From Gallionella sp. (lineage in GTDB: Bacteria > Pseudomonadota > Gammaproteobacteria > Burkholderiales > Gallionellaceae), in contig PLBS01000150.1 in NCBI GenBank assembly GCA_003134595.1, positions 1-49,531 of the forward strand: a stretch of DNA of 49,531 nucleotides. The letters are read 5' to 3'. The notes beneath the pieces were generated by a model that saw nothing but the letters and a program-made list of their open reading frames with translations, was not told the DNA's origin and ran no database searches. A program made the position numbers and the translations under genes. The stretch's first letter is position 1. Each line of letters opens with the position of its first letter. Shown here one piece after another: positions 28,334 through 37,463 of the stretch.

Positions 28334-29499
28334 TGCTTGGCCAGTGATGCTTTTACTGCAGCGATGACATCTTGCCGATCTTGATCAGTCAGCTTCGCCG
28401 AAATCGGCAAGCTCACAATTTGCCGCCCGATGCGCATTGCATTCGGGTAATCCTCCGGCTTCCAACCAAAAGTTTGCTGGTAGTAAGGATGCTCCGGGAG
28501 GCTGAGGTAATGCACACCCACACCAATGCCATTCGCGGTCATACGATCAAGAAACTCATCCCGCGTGACACCGGTTTTCTCCTTATCAATGAGGATAGTG
28601 AACAGGTGGTAGGCGTGGCGGATATTTTCTTCGACCAGAGCAGGCAACCCGATTGGCAAATTCCGGAATGTATCCATGTAGCGTTGCCAGATTTGACTGC
28701 GCCGCTGCCAATAGGCATCCACCCGCTTGAGCTGATGAATACCAAGCGCGGCCTGCATGTCCATCATGTTGTATTTGAAGCCGCACTCCACCACTTGGTA
28801 ATGCTTGAATCCCTCGTCGCCAAAACGCTTCCAGGCATCCTTGCTCATACCATGCAGGCCGAGCACTTTGAGGCGGGCGATGTCTTCGTCACGCTTGGCA
28901 AGCACCATGCCGCCTTCGCCAGTAACGATGTTCTTGGTGGAGTAAAAGCTAAAGCAACCAAAATCACCGAAAGTACCCGCCTTACGGCCCTTGTATTCTG
29001 TTTCGATGGCGTGAGCACAATCTTCGATCACTTTGAGATTGTGCTTTTGCGCGATACTCATGATTGCATCCATGTCGCACGCACGCCCGGCGAAATGCAC
29101 CGGCGCGATGGCCCGAGTGTGCGGGGTGATGCGCCGTTCAATCTCATTCGGGTCGATGTTCATGGTTAACGGATCAACGTCGGCCAGCACGGGGGTAGCT
29201 CCGGCGTGGATGATGGCATTGACCGTGGCACAGAAAGTAAGCGGCGTGGTGATGACCTCATCTCCTGGTTGAAGATTTGCCACCAGAAAGCTGAGATGCA
29301 ATGCCGCTGTGCAGGAGTTGAGGGCAACCGCTTGAGGGACTCCTTTGTATGCTGCAAAGTCAGCTTCAAAGTGAGCCACTCTTGGTCCAGTGCCGATCCA
29401 ACCACTTCTCAGACAGGCAACAACTTCCTCAATTTCGGCTTCCTCAATGAGCGGAGAACCAAAGATCAGAAAATTCTCTTTGGCGCGAACTGGTGTCAT
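28330..29499 (-). CDS. DegT/DnrJ/EryC1/StrS sugar aminotransferase
   Basis: 389 aa, PLP fold-type I. ACLRSGWIGTGPRVAHFEAD, LNSCTAALHLSFLV, VHFAGRACDMDAI, VIEDCAHAIETEYKG and FYSTKNIVTGEGGMV with the PLP-binding Lys at about 192. Converts a keto-sugar nucleotide to an amino sugar. No dedicated 4,6-dehydratase or 3-dehydrogenase is visible in the window, so the substrate may come from another locus. Confidence 0.93.
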   Translation of the reverse strand: MTPVRAKENFLIFGSPLIEEAEIEEVVACLRSGWIGTGPRVAHFEADFAAYKGVPQAVALNSCTAALHLSFLVANLQPGDEVITTPLTFCATVNAIIHAGATPVLADVDPLTMNIDPNEIERRITPHTRAIAPVHFAGRACDMDAIMSIAQKHNLKVIEDCAHAIETEYKGRKAGTFGDFGCFSFYSTKNIVTGEGGMVLAKRDEDIARLKVLGLHGMSKDAWKRFGDEGFKHYQVVECGFKYNMMDMQAALGIHQLKRVDAYWQRRSQIWQRYMDTFRNLPIGLPALVEENIRHAYHLFTILIDKEKTGVTRDEFLDRMTANGIGVGVHYLSLPEHPYYQQTFGWKPEDYPNAMRIGRQIVSLPISAKLTDQDRQDVIAAVKASLAKQ

Positions 29500-29564
29500 T
29501 AGATTAGTACTCCCAAATGATTTTGTTCAAACATAGAGGTTTGTTTCAAAATTGTATCCGCCAC

Positions 29565-30827
29565 TCAAATTTTCTCCATCGCTTCCCACAACCCGCGTGT
29601 ATCAATTACCACCTTGCTTGCCAATGCTCCAATACCAATGTCTTTAAATGCCCGGTGATTAACGAGCAACAAGACGATGTCAGCCTTTGCTACCGCTTCA
29701 TTCGCATCCGCAAGAACCACATTGTCACCAACCAAATTATTAGGCAGCGCGGTGACTTGGGGCTCGACCACAAAAAGTTCACCGAGATTCAATTCTTTCA
29801 GGTGTTGAACTATTTCCACCGATGGACTTTCGCGAAGATCGTCAATGTCTGCTTTGAAAGCCAGCCCCAAGCAGGCGATTTTCGGATTTTTGAATTTTGC
29901 TGCTGCGGCTTTGACTTTTTCAATCACATAATGTGGTTTATGGTCGTTCACTTCTCGCGCTGTGCGTATCAGTCGTGCGGTCTTGGGTGACTTGTCGACA
30001 ATGAACCACGGATCAACTGCGATGCAATGCCCGCCCACACCAGGCCCCGGTTGCAGAATGTTGACCCGGGGATGGTGGTTTGCAAGCCGAATGAGTTCCC
30101 ACACATTAATGTTCAGCTCGTCGCAGATGAGCGAGAGCTCGTTGGCAAAGGCGATATTGACATCGCGGAAGGAGTTTTCCGTGAGCTTGCACATCTCGGC
30201 GGTACGAGCGTTGGTGATGATGCACTTGCCTCTCACAAAGGTCTTATACAGCGCTGCCGCCCTTGCTGCGCAATGCGGTGTCATGCCGCCGACGACACGA
30301 TCATTTTCAACCAACTCATATATCACCTTGCCGGGCAGCACGCGCTCCGGGCAATAGGCCATGTTGATGTCGGCGGCTTCTCCGGCCTGATGCGGAAAGG
30401 TCAGATCGGGGCGCGCATCAGCGAGCCATTGTGCCATTTGCTCGGTGCTCCCCACCGGGGAGGTGGATTCGAGAATGACCAAGTCACCTTTTTTCAGCAC
30501 CGGTGCAATGGATCGTGCGGCAGCCTCCACATAGGCGAGGTCTGGTTCGTGATCTCCTTTGAATGGAGTGGGTACTGCAATCAGAAAGGCATCAGCTGTT
30601 TCTGGTTTGGTGGTTGCACGCAACTTTCCAGTACGGACCACTTCATGCACTAAAGCTTCAAGATCAGGCTCCACAATGTGAATGCGCCCTTGGTTGATGG
30701 TATCCACCGCGTGTTGATTGATGTCCACACCGATGACCTTGATGCCGCGACTGGCAAGCACAGCAGCGGTGGGCAGGCCGATGTATCCTAGCCCTATCAC
30801 GGCGACGGATTGAAAGGTCTTACTCAT
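29565..30827 (-). CDS. wecC: UDP-N-acetyl-D-mannosamine dehydrogenase
   Basis: 420 aa. Start at [20 protein letters not shown], with AAGGA 10 nt upstream and an 8-bp overlap with wecB. UDP-sugar dehydrogenase family: [17 protein letters not shown] (NAD loop), [32 protein letters not shown] and [17 protein letters not shown] with the catalytic Cys. Oxidises UDP-ManNAc from WecB to UDP-ManNAcA. The pair predicts a ManNAcA or derived residue in the polymer. Confidence 0.95.
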   Translation of the reverse strand: MSKTFQSVAVIGLGYIGLPTAAVLASRGIKVIGVDINQHAVDTINQGRIHIVEPDLEALVHEVVRTGKLRATTKPETADAFLIAVPTPFKGDHEPDLAYVEAAARSIAPVLKKGDLVILESTSPVGSTEQMAQWLADARPDLTFPHQAGEAADINMAYCPERVLPGKVIYELVENDRVVGGMTPHCAARAAALYKTFVRGKCIITNARTAEMCKLTENSFRDVNIAFANELSLICDELNINVWELIRLANHHPRVNILQPGPGVGGHCIAVDPWFIVDKSPKTARLIRTAREVNDHKPHYVIEKVKAAAAKFKNPKIACLGLAFKADIDDLRESPSVEIVQHLKELNLGELFVVEPQVTALPNNLVGDNVVLADANEAVAKADIVLLLVNHRAFKDIGIGALASKVVIDTRGLWEAMEKI

Positions 30828-31953
30828 TGATGTTTTTTCCTTGGAGTATTTCGACGATTCGTTGTGCCGCCCGTCCATCGCCATATGGATTATGTGCCTG
30901 CGACATACGTTGATATTTCTGCATGTCATCCAGCAGCTCAATTGTAACAGAGACAATACGCGCAGCATCGGTACCCACCAGCCTCACTGTTCCCGCTTTC
31001 ACTGCCTCCGGTCGCTCTGTGGTGTCACGCATGACCAACACGGGTTTGCCTAGTGAAGGCGCCTCTTCTTGAATCCCGCCCGAGTCGGTTAGCAGGATGT
31101 GAGCGCGATTCATGAGGTACACGAACGGCAGGTAATCCAGTGGCTCGATCAAATGAATACGCGGGCAGTCGCCTAAAATTCTGCGCACGGGCTCTTGTAC
31201 ATTGGGATTGAGATGCACCGGATAGACGATTTCCACATCGTCACGTTCGGCGATTTTACGCAGTGCTTTGCATATATCTTCGAAGCCCTGGCCGAAGTTT
31301 TCTCGCCGGTGTCCAGTGACCAATATCAGGCGTTTATCTTCCTTAAGGAATGCGAAACGCTCGCGTAACTGCTGGTTGAGCGTTGTGTCTTTATTAATTC
31401 GCTCAACCACATTCAACAAGGCGTCAATTACTGTGTTGCCCGTAACGAAAATGGATTTATCCGCGCAACCTTCTGCCAGCAAGTTGGCGCGGGCGGTTTC
31501 GGTTGGCGCGAAGTGCAGCGATGCTACGCGCCCCACCATTCTTCTGTTCATCTCCTCCGGCCACGGGGAATAAATGTTGTTCGTTCTGAGCCCGGCTTCA
31601 ACATGGGCAACGGGAATCTTTGCGTAAAAAGCGGCAAGACTGGCTGCCATCGCGGTAGTGGTATCGCCATGCACAAACACCAGATCCGGTTTCCATTGAT
31701 TGAATACATCGCGCATGCCGATCAAGACATTGCTGGTGATGTCGGTCAGGTCTTGGCCTGGCTTCATCAGGTTCAGATCAAAATCAGGCTTGATGTTGAA
31801 CAAGTCCAAAACCTGGTCCAGCATCTGCCGATGTTGCGCAGTCACACAAACTTTCACTTCCCATTGTTTCGCTTCCCTTAAGGCGCGAACAACAGGTGCC
31901 ATTTTTATGGCCTCTGGGCGGGTGCCAAATACGATCATTATTTTTTTTAACAT
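30820..31953 (-). CDS. wecB: UDP-N-acetylglucosamine 2-epimerase (non-hydrolysing)
   Basis: 377 aa. [60 protein letters not shown] and [18 protein letters not shown] are diagnostic. Interconverts UDP-GlcNAc and UDP-ManNAc. First gene of the run that continues with wecC; separated from wzz by REP repeats and two toxin-antitoxin modules, so it probably has its own promoter, though none is clear. Confidence 0.96.
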   Translation of the reverse strand: MLKKIMIVFGTRPEAIKMAPVVRALREAKQWEVKVCVTAQHRQMLDQVLDLFNIKPDFDLNLMKPGQDLTDITSNVLIGMRDVFNQWKPDLVFVHGDTTTAMAASLAAFYAKIPVAHVEAGLRTNNIYSPWPEEMNRRMVGRVASLHFAPTETARANLLAEGCADKSIFVTGNTVIDALLNVVERINKDTTLNQQLRERFAFLKEDKRLILVTGHRRENFGQGFEDICKALRKIAERDDVEIVYPVHLNPNVQEPVRRILGDCPRIHLIEPLDYLPFVYLMNRAHILLTDSGGIQEEAPSLGKPVLVMRDTTERPEAVKAGTVRLVGTDAARIVSVTIELLDDMQKYQRMSQAHNPYGDGRAAQRIVEILQGKNINE

Positions 31954-32008
31954 ACAGGGCTCGCAGGTGGGGGCATAGGCACGACTGTTTCAACGACATA
32001 TTCAGAAA

Positions 32009-32081
32009 GGTGGGCAGAGCCCACCCTACCACACCGAGGTCGAGTGAACCGGAACCAAGTGTATGTCGGGCTTTGCCCGAC
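32009..32081. repeat. REP unit E, split form
   Basis: GGTGGGCAGAGCCCACCCTAC (21 bp form at 32009-32029) and, 31 bp on, GTATGTCGGGCTTTGCCCGAC at 32061-32081: the two REP hairpins in reversed order, between wecB and vapC. Confidence 0.8.
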
Positions 32082-32108
32082 TGCGCCTCCTCGCAATGAC
32101 GACCTAGA

Positions 32109-32480
32109 TCAATGAGTCAAGTTTACGCACAGTCCAAGACGGACACTCTCTGCCAACAACCGCTTGTCACGCGTCCATAACAACACTCCTGGAGAAAGCC
32201 GCACAGCGGCCAACAAGTGTGCATCAATATAACCAATTCCGGTGCCGAAAAGTGTATGGGTCTCGATGAAATGCAATACTTCCTCATCTGATGCGACGGT
32301 GACCTGCGGCAGGTTTTGCAAGGTACTTAGAACGAGATTGCGATTTTGTAAACCGCCCAAGGCCAGCTCGCCAATTACTAACCGGTGAGTCAGCACTTGG
32401 CCTGTATTCAGAAGTCTCGTCAATTCCACGTCACCATGACGTAAATGGTCTATCCAGACCGATGTATCTACCAGAATCAC
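32109..32480 (-). CDS. vapC: VapC-family PIN-domain toxin
   Basis: 123 aa, full-length PIN ribonuclease. Acidic catalytic residues are visible: Asp in MILVDTSVWIDHLR, Glu in HRLVIGELALGG, and Asp pairs in GIGYIDAHLLAA and WTRDKRLL. 4-bp overlap with the antitoxin gene. Expected to cleave tRNA or rRNA when unpaired with its antitoxin. Likely intact. Confidence 0.93.
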   Translation of the reverse strand: MILVDTSVWIDHLRHGDVELTRLLNTGQVLTHRLVIGELALGGLQNRNLVLSTLQNLPQVTVASDEEVLHFIETHTLFGTGIGYIDAHLLAAVRLSPGVLLWTRDKRLLAESVRLGLCVNLTH

Positions 32481-32674
32481 GCTGGTTCAGACTTGCGCCG
32501 TGGAACATATTCAAGCAAAGGTTCTGAGCCGCCGAGCAATGCCAAACGTTTGGCACTCTCGCGCTGGATCAATGCCTTGAGAGCTTCGCGAACCAAAGCA
32601 GTCTTTTCCATTGGGCCGGTAAATGCCTGAGCTTTTTCAATCAAGTCGTCATCAAGTGCAAGGGTAGTACGCAT
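32477..32674 (-). CDS. vapB: VapB-family antitoxin
   Basis: 65 aa. MRTTLALDDDLIEKAQAFTG is the ribbon-helix-helix N-terminus; TALVREALKALIQRESAKRL is the helix, and the C-terminal tail would bind the toxin. The second ATG is chosen because GGAG lies 9 nt before it and only 3 nt before the first. Confidence 0.92.
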   Translation of the reverse strand: MRTTLALDDDLIEKAQAFTGPMEKTALVREALKALIQRESAKRLALLGGSEPLLEYVPRRKSEPA

Positions 32675-32727
32675 GATCATTATCTCCGTTAACTAGGCAC
32701 GAATAATAACATTAAATGATGTTGTAA

Positions 32728-32871
32728 TCAATGCATGCCATGGCTAATTGCTACATCGCACAACACAAAATCAATCATGGAATGTTGTGCGAATCGCTCG
32801 CGAACAGCAGGTGGGTTGTATTTGGCGATATAGATGCAGATGTTGGTATCCAGCAAATAACGCACCGTCAT
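32728..32871 (-). pseudogene. Truncated VapC toxin, second module
   Basis: 47 codons: MTVRYLLDTNICIYIAKYNP, with the first PIN Asp, then PPAVRERFAQHSMIDFVLCD and a stop at 32728. Normal VapC has about 130 residues; the other catalytic acids are missing. One-base overlap (TGATG) with the intact antitoxin upstream. Probably a dead toxin left beside a live antitoxin. Confidence 0.8.
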
Positions 32872-33101
32872 CAGAGCGACTCCCGTTGTTGCGGCGGGGT
32901 GTCTTTTCTGTTTTCGGCAATCAAATCTTGTGGCAGCCCAACCAACGCATCAAAAATCTCCGTCGCATTAGCAGGACGTTCGCACAGTACGATCTCATCA
33001 CCACGCCGGAAGATTTCCACTTGCTCTACTTCGAAACGAAATTCCTTCGGCAACCGAACGGCTTGGCTATTCCCAGATTTAAAAACACGCGCGTAAGACA
33101 T
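32871..33101 (-). CDS. VapB/MazE-type antitoxin (AbrB fold) of the broken module
   Basis: 76 aa. SYARVFKSGNSQAVRLPKEF and EIFRRGDEIVLCERP are the swapped-hairpin AbrB domain of VapB antitoxins. A perfect AGGAGG at 33107-33112 decides the start: the ATG at 33101 has 5-nt spacing, while the ATG at 33104 and GTG at 33107 are too close. Its toxin partner is truncated, so it may now act only as a repressor or as an antidote to a related toxin elsewhere. Confidence 0.9.
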   Translation of the reverse strand: MSYARVFKSGNSQAVRLPKEFRFEVEQVEIFRRGDEIVLCERPANATEIFDALVGLPQDLIAENRKDTPPQQRESL

Positions 33102-33150
33102 CATCACCTCCTATTTTGGATATACGCACAGTGTGTACAAAACTGATCGC

Positions 33151-33181
33151 AGGGGCAAGGGGCAAGGGGCAAGGGGGCAAG
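33151..33181. repeat. Tandem heptamer AGGGGCA x4
   Basis: Four consecutive AGGGGCA units, the last with an extra G, directly upstream of the vapB promoter region. Copy number in such a tract is prone to slippage. Confidence 0.8.
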
Positions 33182-33196
33182 TAAAAAGCCTTTATT

Positions 33197-33413
33197 GTAG
33201 GGCGGGCTCTGCCCGCCGAATATGGTTGTCGGGCGAGCTTTGCATAGCCATTCGGCTAAGTCACCAAAAGACGGTGACATAAGCCGCTGGTTAACGCCAG
33301 CAAAGTACACCCGCAAGGGGTAGCTTTGCAGGCGACTTGCAACCAGCCGGAGGCTGGGCAAGATCGTCACCGCCGTGGTTGTAAGGGGCTAAAGCCCCAA
33401 CAACACACGCAGG
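33197..33413. repeat. Hairpin array including REP unit F, between vapB and wzz
   Basis: This is most of a 333-bp gene-free gap. It opens with REP GTAGGGCGGGCTCTGCCCGCC at 33197-33217, followed by successive stems: CGGCTAAGTCACC with GGTGACATAAGCCG (33253-33286), GCTGG/CCAGC (33286-33301), GCAAAG/CTTTGC, CTTGCaaCCAGCC with GGCTGGgCAAG, and GGGGCTaaAGCCCC. No reading frame is convincing. It could be stacked palindromic repeats or a structured RNA. Confidence 0.65.
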
Positions 33414-33434
33414 CTGGTTATCAGGGCGAACGGA

Positions 33435-34379
33435 TTATTTAATCGGCGTTTCCCTGGAATTCTCTTCCTCGCGCCGCTTGGCGATACCTTCCATGATGAA
33501 GGCGTAGAGGATCGCCAGAAAGCCCGCGACGAACGCCGTGAGGATGACGATGAGCGAGCGTTTGGGTTTGATCTTTTTATCCGGCTCGACGGCGGGATCG
33601 AGCACTTTGAAAGCGAATTCTTTTTGCGCGTTAGCCAGCATGGCTTGCTTCTGCTCATTGGCAATCAAGTCGAACAGGGTCTTGCGCATCTCTTCGATCT
33701 GCGCGCGCATCAGTTCTTCATTCAAGTATTTGAGGTTGCTTTCGCTGCGCGCGATGGCTTGTTGCGCGAGATACTGGTTCAGTTTCTCCACCAGCGCATT
33801 CGCCCAGTTTGCGGCGAGCGCCGCATCTCCCCACTCCACCGCAACCGTAACCAAGTCGGTCTTTTTATCCTTGTCGACACTCAAAAGGCCGCCCTTGGTG
33901 AACAGGCGATGGACGTCCATTTGTCCGGGCTGTTTTTTAACGTCGGCTTCTTTCCATTTCTTCTGTTGTTCGTCCCACGCATCCTCGAACAAGATGGGCA
34001 TGAGCTTTTTCTCCTGCACGAATTTCCACAAGAAATCGCGAGATTGCAATACCGCGAGATTCTCTTCGGTGCTGCTGCTGCCGCCGATTGAGATACCCGC
34101 CATCGATGCCAGACCGCCCAATCCACCCAACGCCGAGGCCAAGCCGCCGCTCTTGGCGTCATCGGCGCTCACTACCGGCGCGAGCAACACTTCGGCACGG
34201 TAGATGTTGGGCATCAGCAAAGAAATGCCTGCCGCGACAATGGCGGCACCGAACGTCGCCAGCAAGATAACGCGCTTGTATTTAAGCAGGATGCGCCAGA
34301 GTTCCAGCAGGTCGATCTCATCGTTCATGCCGTCCCGATCAGCGCGCCGCATGGTTTCAGGCTTGTGCTGTTCGCTCAA
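33435..34379 (-). CDS. wzz: Chain-length determinant protein, Wzz family
   Basis: 314 aa. Cytoplasmic N-terminus with EIDLLELWRILLKYKRVILL, TM1 at about 36-58, a long periplasmic coiled-coil region (LAQQAIARSESNLKYLNEEL, MRKTLFDLIANEQKQ), and the Pro-rich PDKKIKPKRS before TM2 at about 285-305. Sets polymer length with Wzy. Overlaps the SLBB export gene by 4 bp. No tyrosine kinase domain is fused. Confidence 0.94.
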   Translation of the reverse strand: MSEQHKPETMRRADRDGMNDEIDLLELWRILLKYKRVILLATFGAAIVAAGISLLMPNIYRAEVLLAPVVSADDAKSGGLASALGGLGGLASMAGISIGGSSSTEENLAVLQSRDFLWKFVQEKKLMPILFEDAWDEQQKKWKEADVKKQPGQMDVHRLFTKGGLLSVDKDKKTDLVTVAVEWGDAALAANWANALVEKLNQYLAQQAIARSESNLKYLNEELMRAQIEEMRKTLFDLIANEQKQAMLANAQKEFAFKVLDPAVEPDKKIKPKRSLIVILTAFVAGFLAILYAFIMEGIAKRREEENSRETPIK

Positions 34380-37285
34380 TGGAACACCCCTATGGTCTTC
34401 ATTGCGGCCAGACTCACGCCGATTTGCATCGTGGCGCGCGACCAGTCGAGGACAGCATCCAGCATGTTCATGCGCTCCAGGTCCTGCGGCACGACGATGG
34501 TGTCGCCCGGCTGTATCCTGCCCTGCGCAGAGAACCAGCCGCCGCTTCCCGTCTCCACACGCCCGTCGGCGCGTACCAGATAGATGCCGGAGGCATCTGC
34601 CATGCGCGTCAGACCGGCCTGCTGCACGTAGTCGTCGCGGCTGTAACCCGGACTGAACAATACGGCGGAGTGGTTGTACACCTCGCCCACCACCAGCACT
34701 TCGTCCGGACGTTTTGGCACCAGCAGCTTGTCGCCGCTGCGCAATTTCACGTCGAACTCGGTGCCTTCCAGCTTGGCCACATCCGCCAAACGGATCACCA
34801 CGCGACCGGTGGCTTGGCTGGCTCTGAATTTTTCCAGCAGGCGCTTGCCTGCTTCCAAAGCCTGTTGTTGCTTGGCACGCAGCATGTCATCGCGCAGCGC
34901 AGTCACTTCCTCTTGCCGCACCGTCAGCTCGGCATCCATGCGCTGCGCCAATTCATCCGCTTGCTTTTGCTGTTCCAACCGCACCGATTCGCGGGTGAAC
35001 ACCGCCGCCGTCAGATAGGCCTGGTCGGTGAAGCCGCCGACACGCTTGAGCAACGAGGAGAGCGTCTCGCCTTCTTCGACCGGATAGGTTCCCGGATGGA
35101 CGACTTCGCCGTCCACCACCACCTGCTCGGAGGGGCGCCAGTTCGACACGCGGCGGATATTCAGCACATCGTAAGGCTGCAACAGCACGTTGGCCTGCGC
35201 GTCACCGCTCAACGCGGCGGCAAGGTTGATGGTGAAGTGATCGGACACCCGCTTGAGTCCGTTTTCCACCGAGTAGCGCGTGATCTCGGCGTTCTTCAGA
35301 AAGGCCATTTCGGTGATGTTGCCGCCGGCGATGACCAGGTCGGACACACGCATGTTCAATCCCAGATCGAACGTGCCGGGCTTGTGCACCTCGCCCAACA
35401 ACGACACCTGTGCGCGTTCCTTGCGTTCGTAGATGGAATGCACCACCACCCGATCCAAATCTTGCAGCAGGATGTCGTTCACCCCATCTGCCGCCATCGC
35501 CAATGCAAGATTGGTCTTGATGAGTTGCACGCCGCGCGTTTGCGGATCGGTGCGATAGATCTCGACAAAGTCCAAATCGGAATCGCGCAATACACCACCC
35601 GCCGCCAACACCAGATCGGCCAGGCGCATGTTGCGTTCGTATTCGTAGCCACCGGGTGTCTGCACGCTGCCTGCAATGCTGACCTCGGGCTGCTGACGGA
35701 AGATGGCGCGTTTGAAAACATACACGCGATCGCGCGCCTGCAAAGGCAAGTCCAGCGCGCCACCCTTTGCTTGCGGCGTGAGGAGTTCACCCAACTTGAA
35801 GCGAATCATCATCGGTTCGCGCGTGTCTTCGGCTTCGCGCTCGATGATGCCATACTCCAGAAAAGTCTCCGGCAGCAGATCGTCGATGGAAGGAATAAGC
35901 GAGGACACGCGCATGCCGCTTTCCCAGGCATATTTGCCCGGCCGTTTCAGATTGCCGATCAGCAGAATCTGGTTGTTTTCAAACCCTGTTCCTGCGAATA
36001 CCTTGATGACGTCGCCGTTCTGCACTGGCGTGCCGGAACCAATGCCGAGCAGCGACAGGTTGATGACTTTCTGCTCGCTTTTGGCGTCCACACGTTCGAT
36101 CAGCACCTTGTCCAGATATGCCTTGGGCATCAGCCCGCCCGCCAGCTTCAGGATATCCGATACGGTCATTTCGTTCTTGATCTCATAAATCGCCGGGCGT
36201 ACCACTTCGCCTGCGATGGCGACCGTCTTGCCGATAGGCGGCACGAACACCACATCGCCCGGCAGCAGACGCACGTCCTTGCTGGTATCGCCGTGCAGCA
36301 GGAAATCGTACAGGTCGATGGTGGTGACTGTGCGGCCATTGCGCTTCAATTCGATGTTGCGCAGCGAGCCAATCTTCTTCACGCCACCGGAGGCAAACAG
36401 CGCGCCGGACAGTGTGGCCAGCCCGTTGACAGTGTAGGAGCCGGGACGGAACACATCGCCCAGCGCGAAGATGCGGATGGAGCGCAGTTGCCCCATGGTG
36501 ATACTGGCGGATACGCCGATCATCTTTTGTTTGATCTGCTCGGCCAGCACTGCCTTGGCATGTGCAAAATCCAATCTGGCGATGGAGATCGGGCCGATCT
36601 GCGGGAAAGACACGGCACCTTCTCTGTCCACTGTCAGCACCAGTTCCTTGTTATCCCTGCCGAACAATTGCACCTTGATCTCATCGCCGGGACCCAGCAC
36701 ATATTCCGGCGGCACCGGCATGTCAGTCGCCGGCTCGAAGGTGGTCGGCTCCGAGGCAAACAGGTCATAGCCGAACTGCTGCAGGCCGGATGTACTCACT
36801 TCGAGCGGCTTGGCTTCGCGCATGAACTCTTCAAACGAGCGGCGAACTTCCATTTTGTCGGCGGCTTGTTGCGATTTCACCTGTTCTACCGGAACATCTA
36901 CCTTGGGTGCACTAAGCACTTCCTTTGTGGAAAGCTTCTCATCCGGCGATGGGGTTTTTTCTTCGTTTTCCAAACGCCCTACACCGAGCCGACGAGGTTG
37001 CGCCTCATGCGGAGGAGTTGCCTCCTTGGGTTTGTTGGCCGGTTGCCCCGCATCCCCTCCCACTTGCTGCATCAGCGCCGTACGTTGCTCGGGCGACATC
37101 TGCTGCAATTGCTGCATCTGTTCGGGGGTGAGCTTCTGCAGCAATTGCAGTTGCTCAGGCGTCGGCGTGTCTGCCCAAGCCGGAGAGAGAGAGACCGATC
37201 CGCACAAGGCGAATGCCAGAAATGCGATTGAAAGCAGGTCGGCGAGCTTTGCGCACCGAATGATGGAGCTATTCCAGAAATTCAC
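34376..37285 (-). CDS. SLBB-domain polysaccharide export protein (Wza-like, extended)
   Basis: 969 aa from GTG at 37285 (AGGGG 8 nt upstream); the open frame begins 28 codons earlier without a conserved start. Signal-like hydrophobic segment LSIAFLAFALCGSVSLSPAWA, then a Gln/Met-rich region with repeated TPEQMQQLQQMSPEQ. The Poly_export domain begins at about 190 (PEYVLGPGDEIKVQLFG), followed by about seven SLBB-type units, e.g. GDVFRPGSYTV, GEVVRPAIYEI, GNLKRPGKYAW, GSVQTPGGYEY, GEVHKPGTFDL and GEVVHPGTYPV. Wza itself has two or three, so this is a large variant. It forms the periplasmic and outer-membrane exit channel. First gene of the minus-strand locus. Confidence 0.93.
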   Translation of the reverse strand: MNFWNSSIIRCAKLADLLSIAFLAFALCGSVSLSPAWADTPTPEQLQLLQKLTPEQMQQLQQMSPEQRTALMQQVGGDAGQPANKPKEATPPHEAQPRRLGVGRLENEEKTPSPDEKLSTKEVLSAPKVDVPVEQVKSQQAADKMEVRRSFEEFMREAKPLEVSTSGLQQFGYDLFASEPTTFEPATDMPVPPEYVLGPGDEIKVQLFGRDNKELVLTVDREGAVSFPQIGPISIARLDFAHAKAVLAEQIKQKMIGVSASITMGQLRSIRIFALGDVFRPGSYTVNGLATLSGALFASGGVKKIGSLRNIELKRNGRTVTTIDLYDFLLHGDTSKDVRLLPGDVVFVPPIGKTVAIAGEVVRPAIYEIKNEMTVSDILKLAGGLMPKAYLDKVLIERVDAKSEQKVINLSLLGIGSGTPVQNGDVIKVFAGTGFENNQILLIGNLKRPGKYAWESGMRVSSLIPSIDDLLPETFLEYGIIEREAEDTREPMMIRFKLGELLTPQAKGGALDLPLQARDRVYVFKRAIFRQQPEVSIAGSVQTPGGYEYERNMRLADLVLAAGGVLRDSDLDFVEIYRTDPQTRGVQLIKTNLALAMAADGVNDILLQDLDRVVVHSIYERKERAQVSLLGEVHKPGTFDLGLNMRVSDLVIAGGNITEMAFLKNAEITRYSVENGLKRVSDHFTINLAAALSGDAQANVLLQPYDVLNIRRVSNWRPSEQVVVDGEVVHPGTYPVEEGETLSSLLKRVGGFTDQAYLTAAVFTRESVRLEQQKQADELAQRMDAELTVRQEEVTALRDDMLRAKQQQALEAGKRLLEKFRASQATGRVVIRLADVAKLEGTEFDVKLRSGDKLLVPKRPDEVLVVGEVYNHSAVLFSPGYSRDDYVQQAGLTRMADASGIYLVRADGRVETGSGGWFSAQGRIQPGDTIVVPQDLERMNMLDAVLDWSRATMQIGVSLAAMKTIGVFH

Positions 37286-37340
37286 GTAAGCGACCCCTAT
37301 GCCAAAATTATCGCGCCAAGCATGGCGCGTAGCGGCGCGG

Positions 37341-37346
37341 ATTCTA
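37341..37346 (-). promoter_or_regulatory. Possible extended -10 upstream of the SLBB export gene
   Basis: Minus-strand TGTTAGAAT, i.e. TAGAAT preceded by TG, about 55 nt upstream of the GTG start. No clear -35, which an extended -10 does not strictly need. Confidence 0.3.
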
Positions 37347-37463
37347 ACATACCCTCGACAACACTCCACCCGCTTGCCGACTCAAACGATGAATGCAGGT
37401 CAACAACCATTACTTGAGAGGTGAGGTTCCCTCGGCTCTTCGCCTTCTGAACTGGTTAGATAC

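Noticed and set aside
31954-32108. Promoter or small gene between vapC and wecB
   Set aside because: The interval is mainly split REP unit E; no convincing -10/-35 pair or ribosome site was seen.
33104-33370. 88-codon minus-strand frame upstream of vapB
   Set aside because: Encoded by the hairpin array and REP unit; no ribosome site, and its sequence is translated repeat.
34379-37231. 950-codon open frame on the plus strand
   Set aside because: It lies exactly antisense to the SLBB export gene, whose domains are clear. Its composition (His/Gln/Arg-rich, no domain) is that of a reverse-frame shadow in GC-rich DNA.
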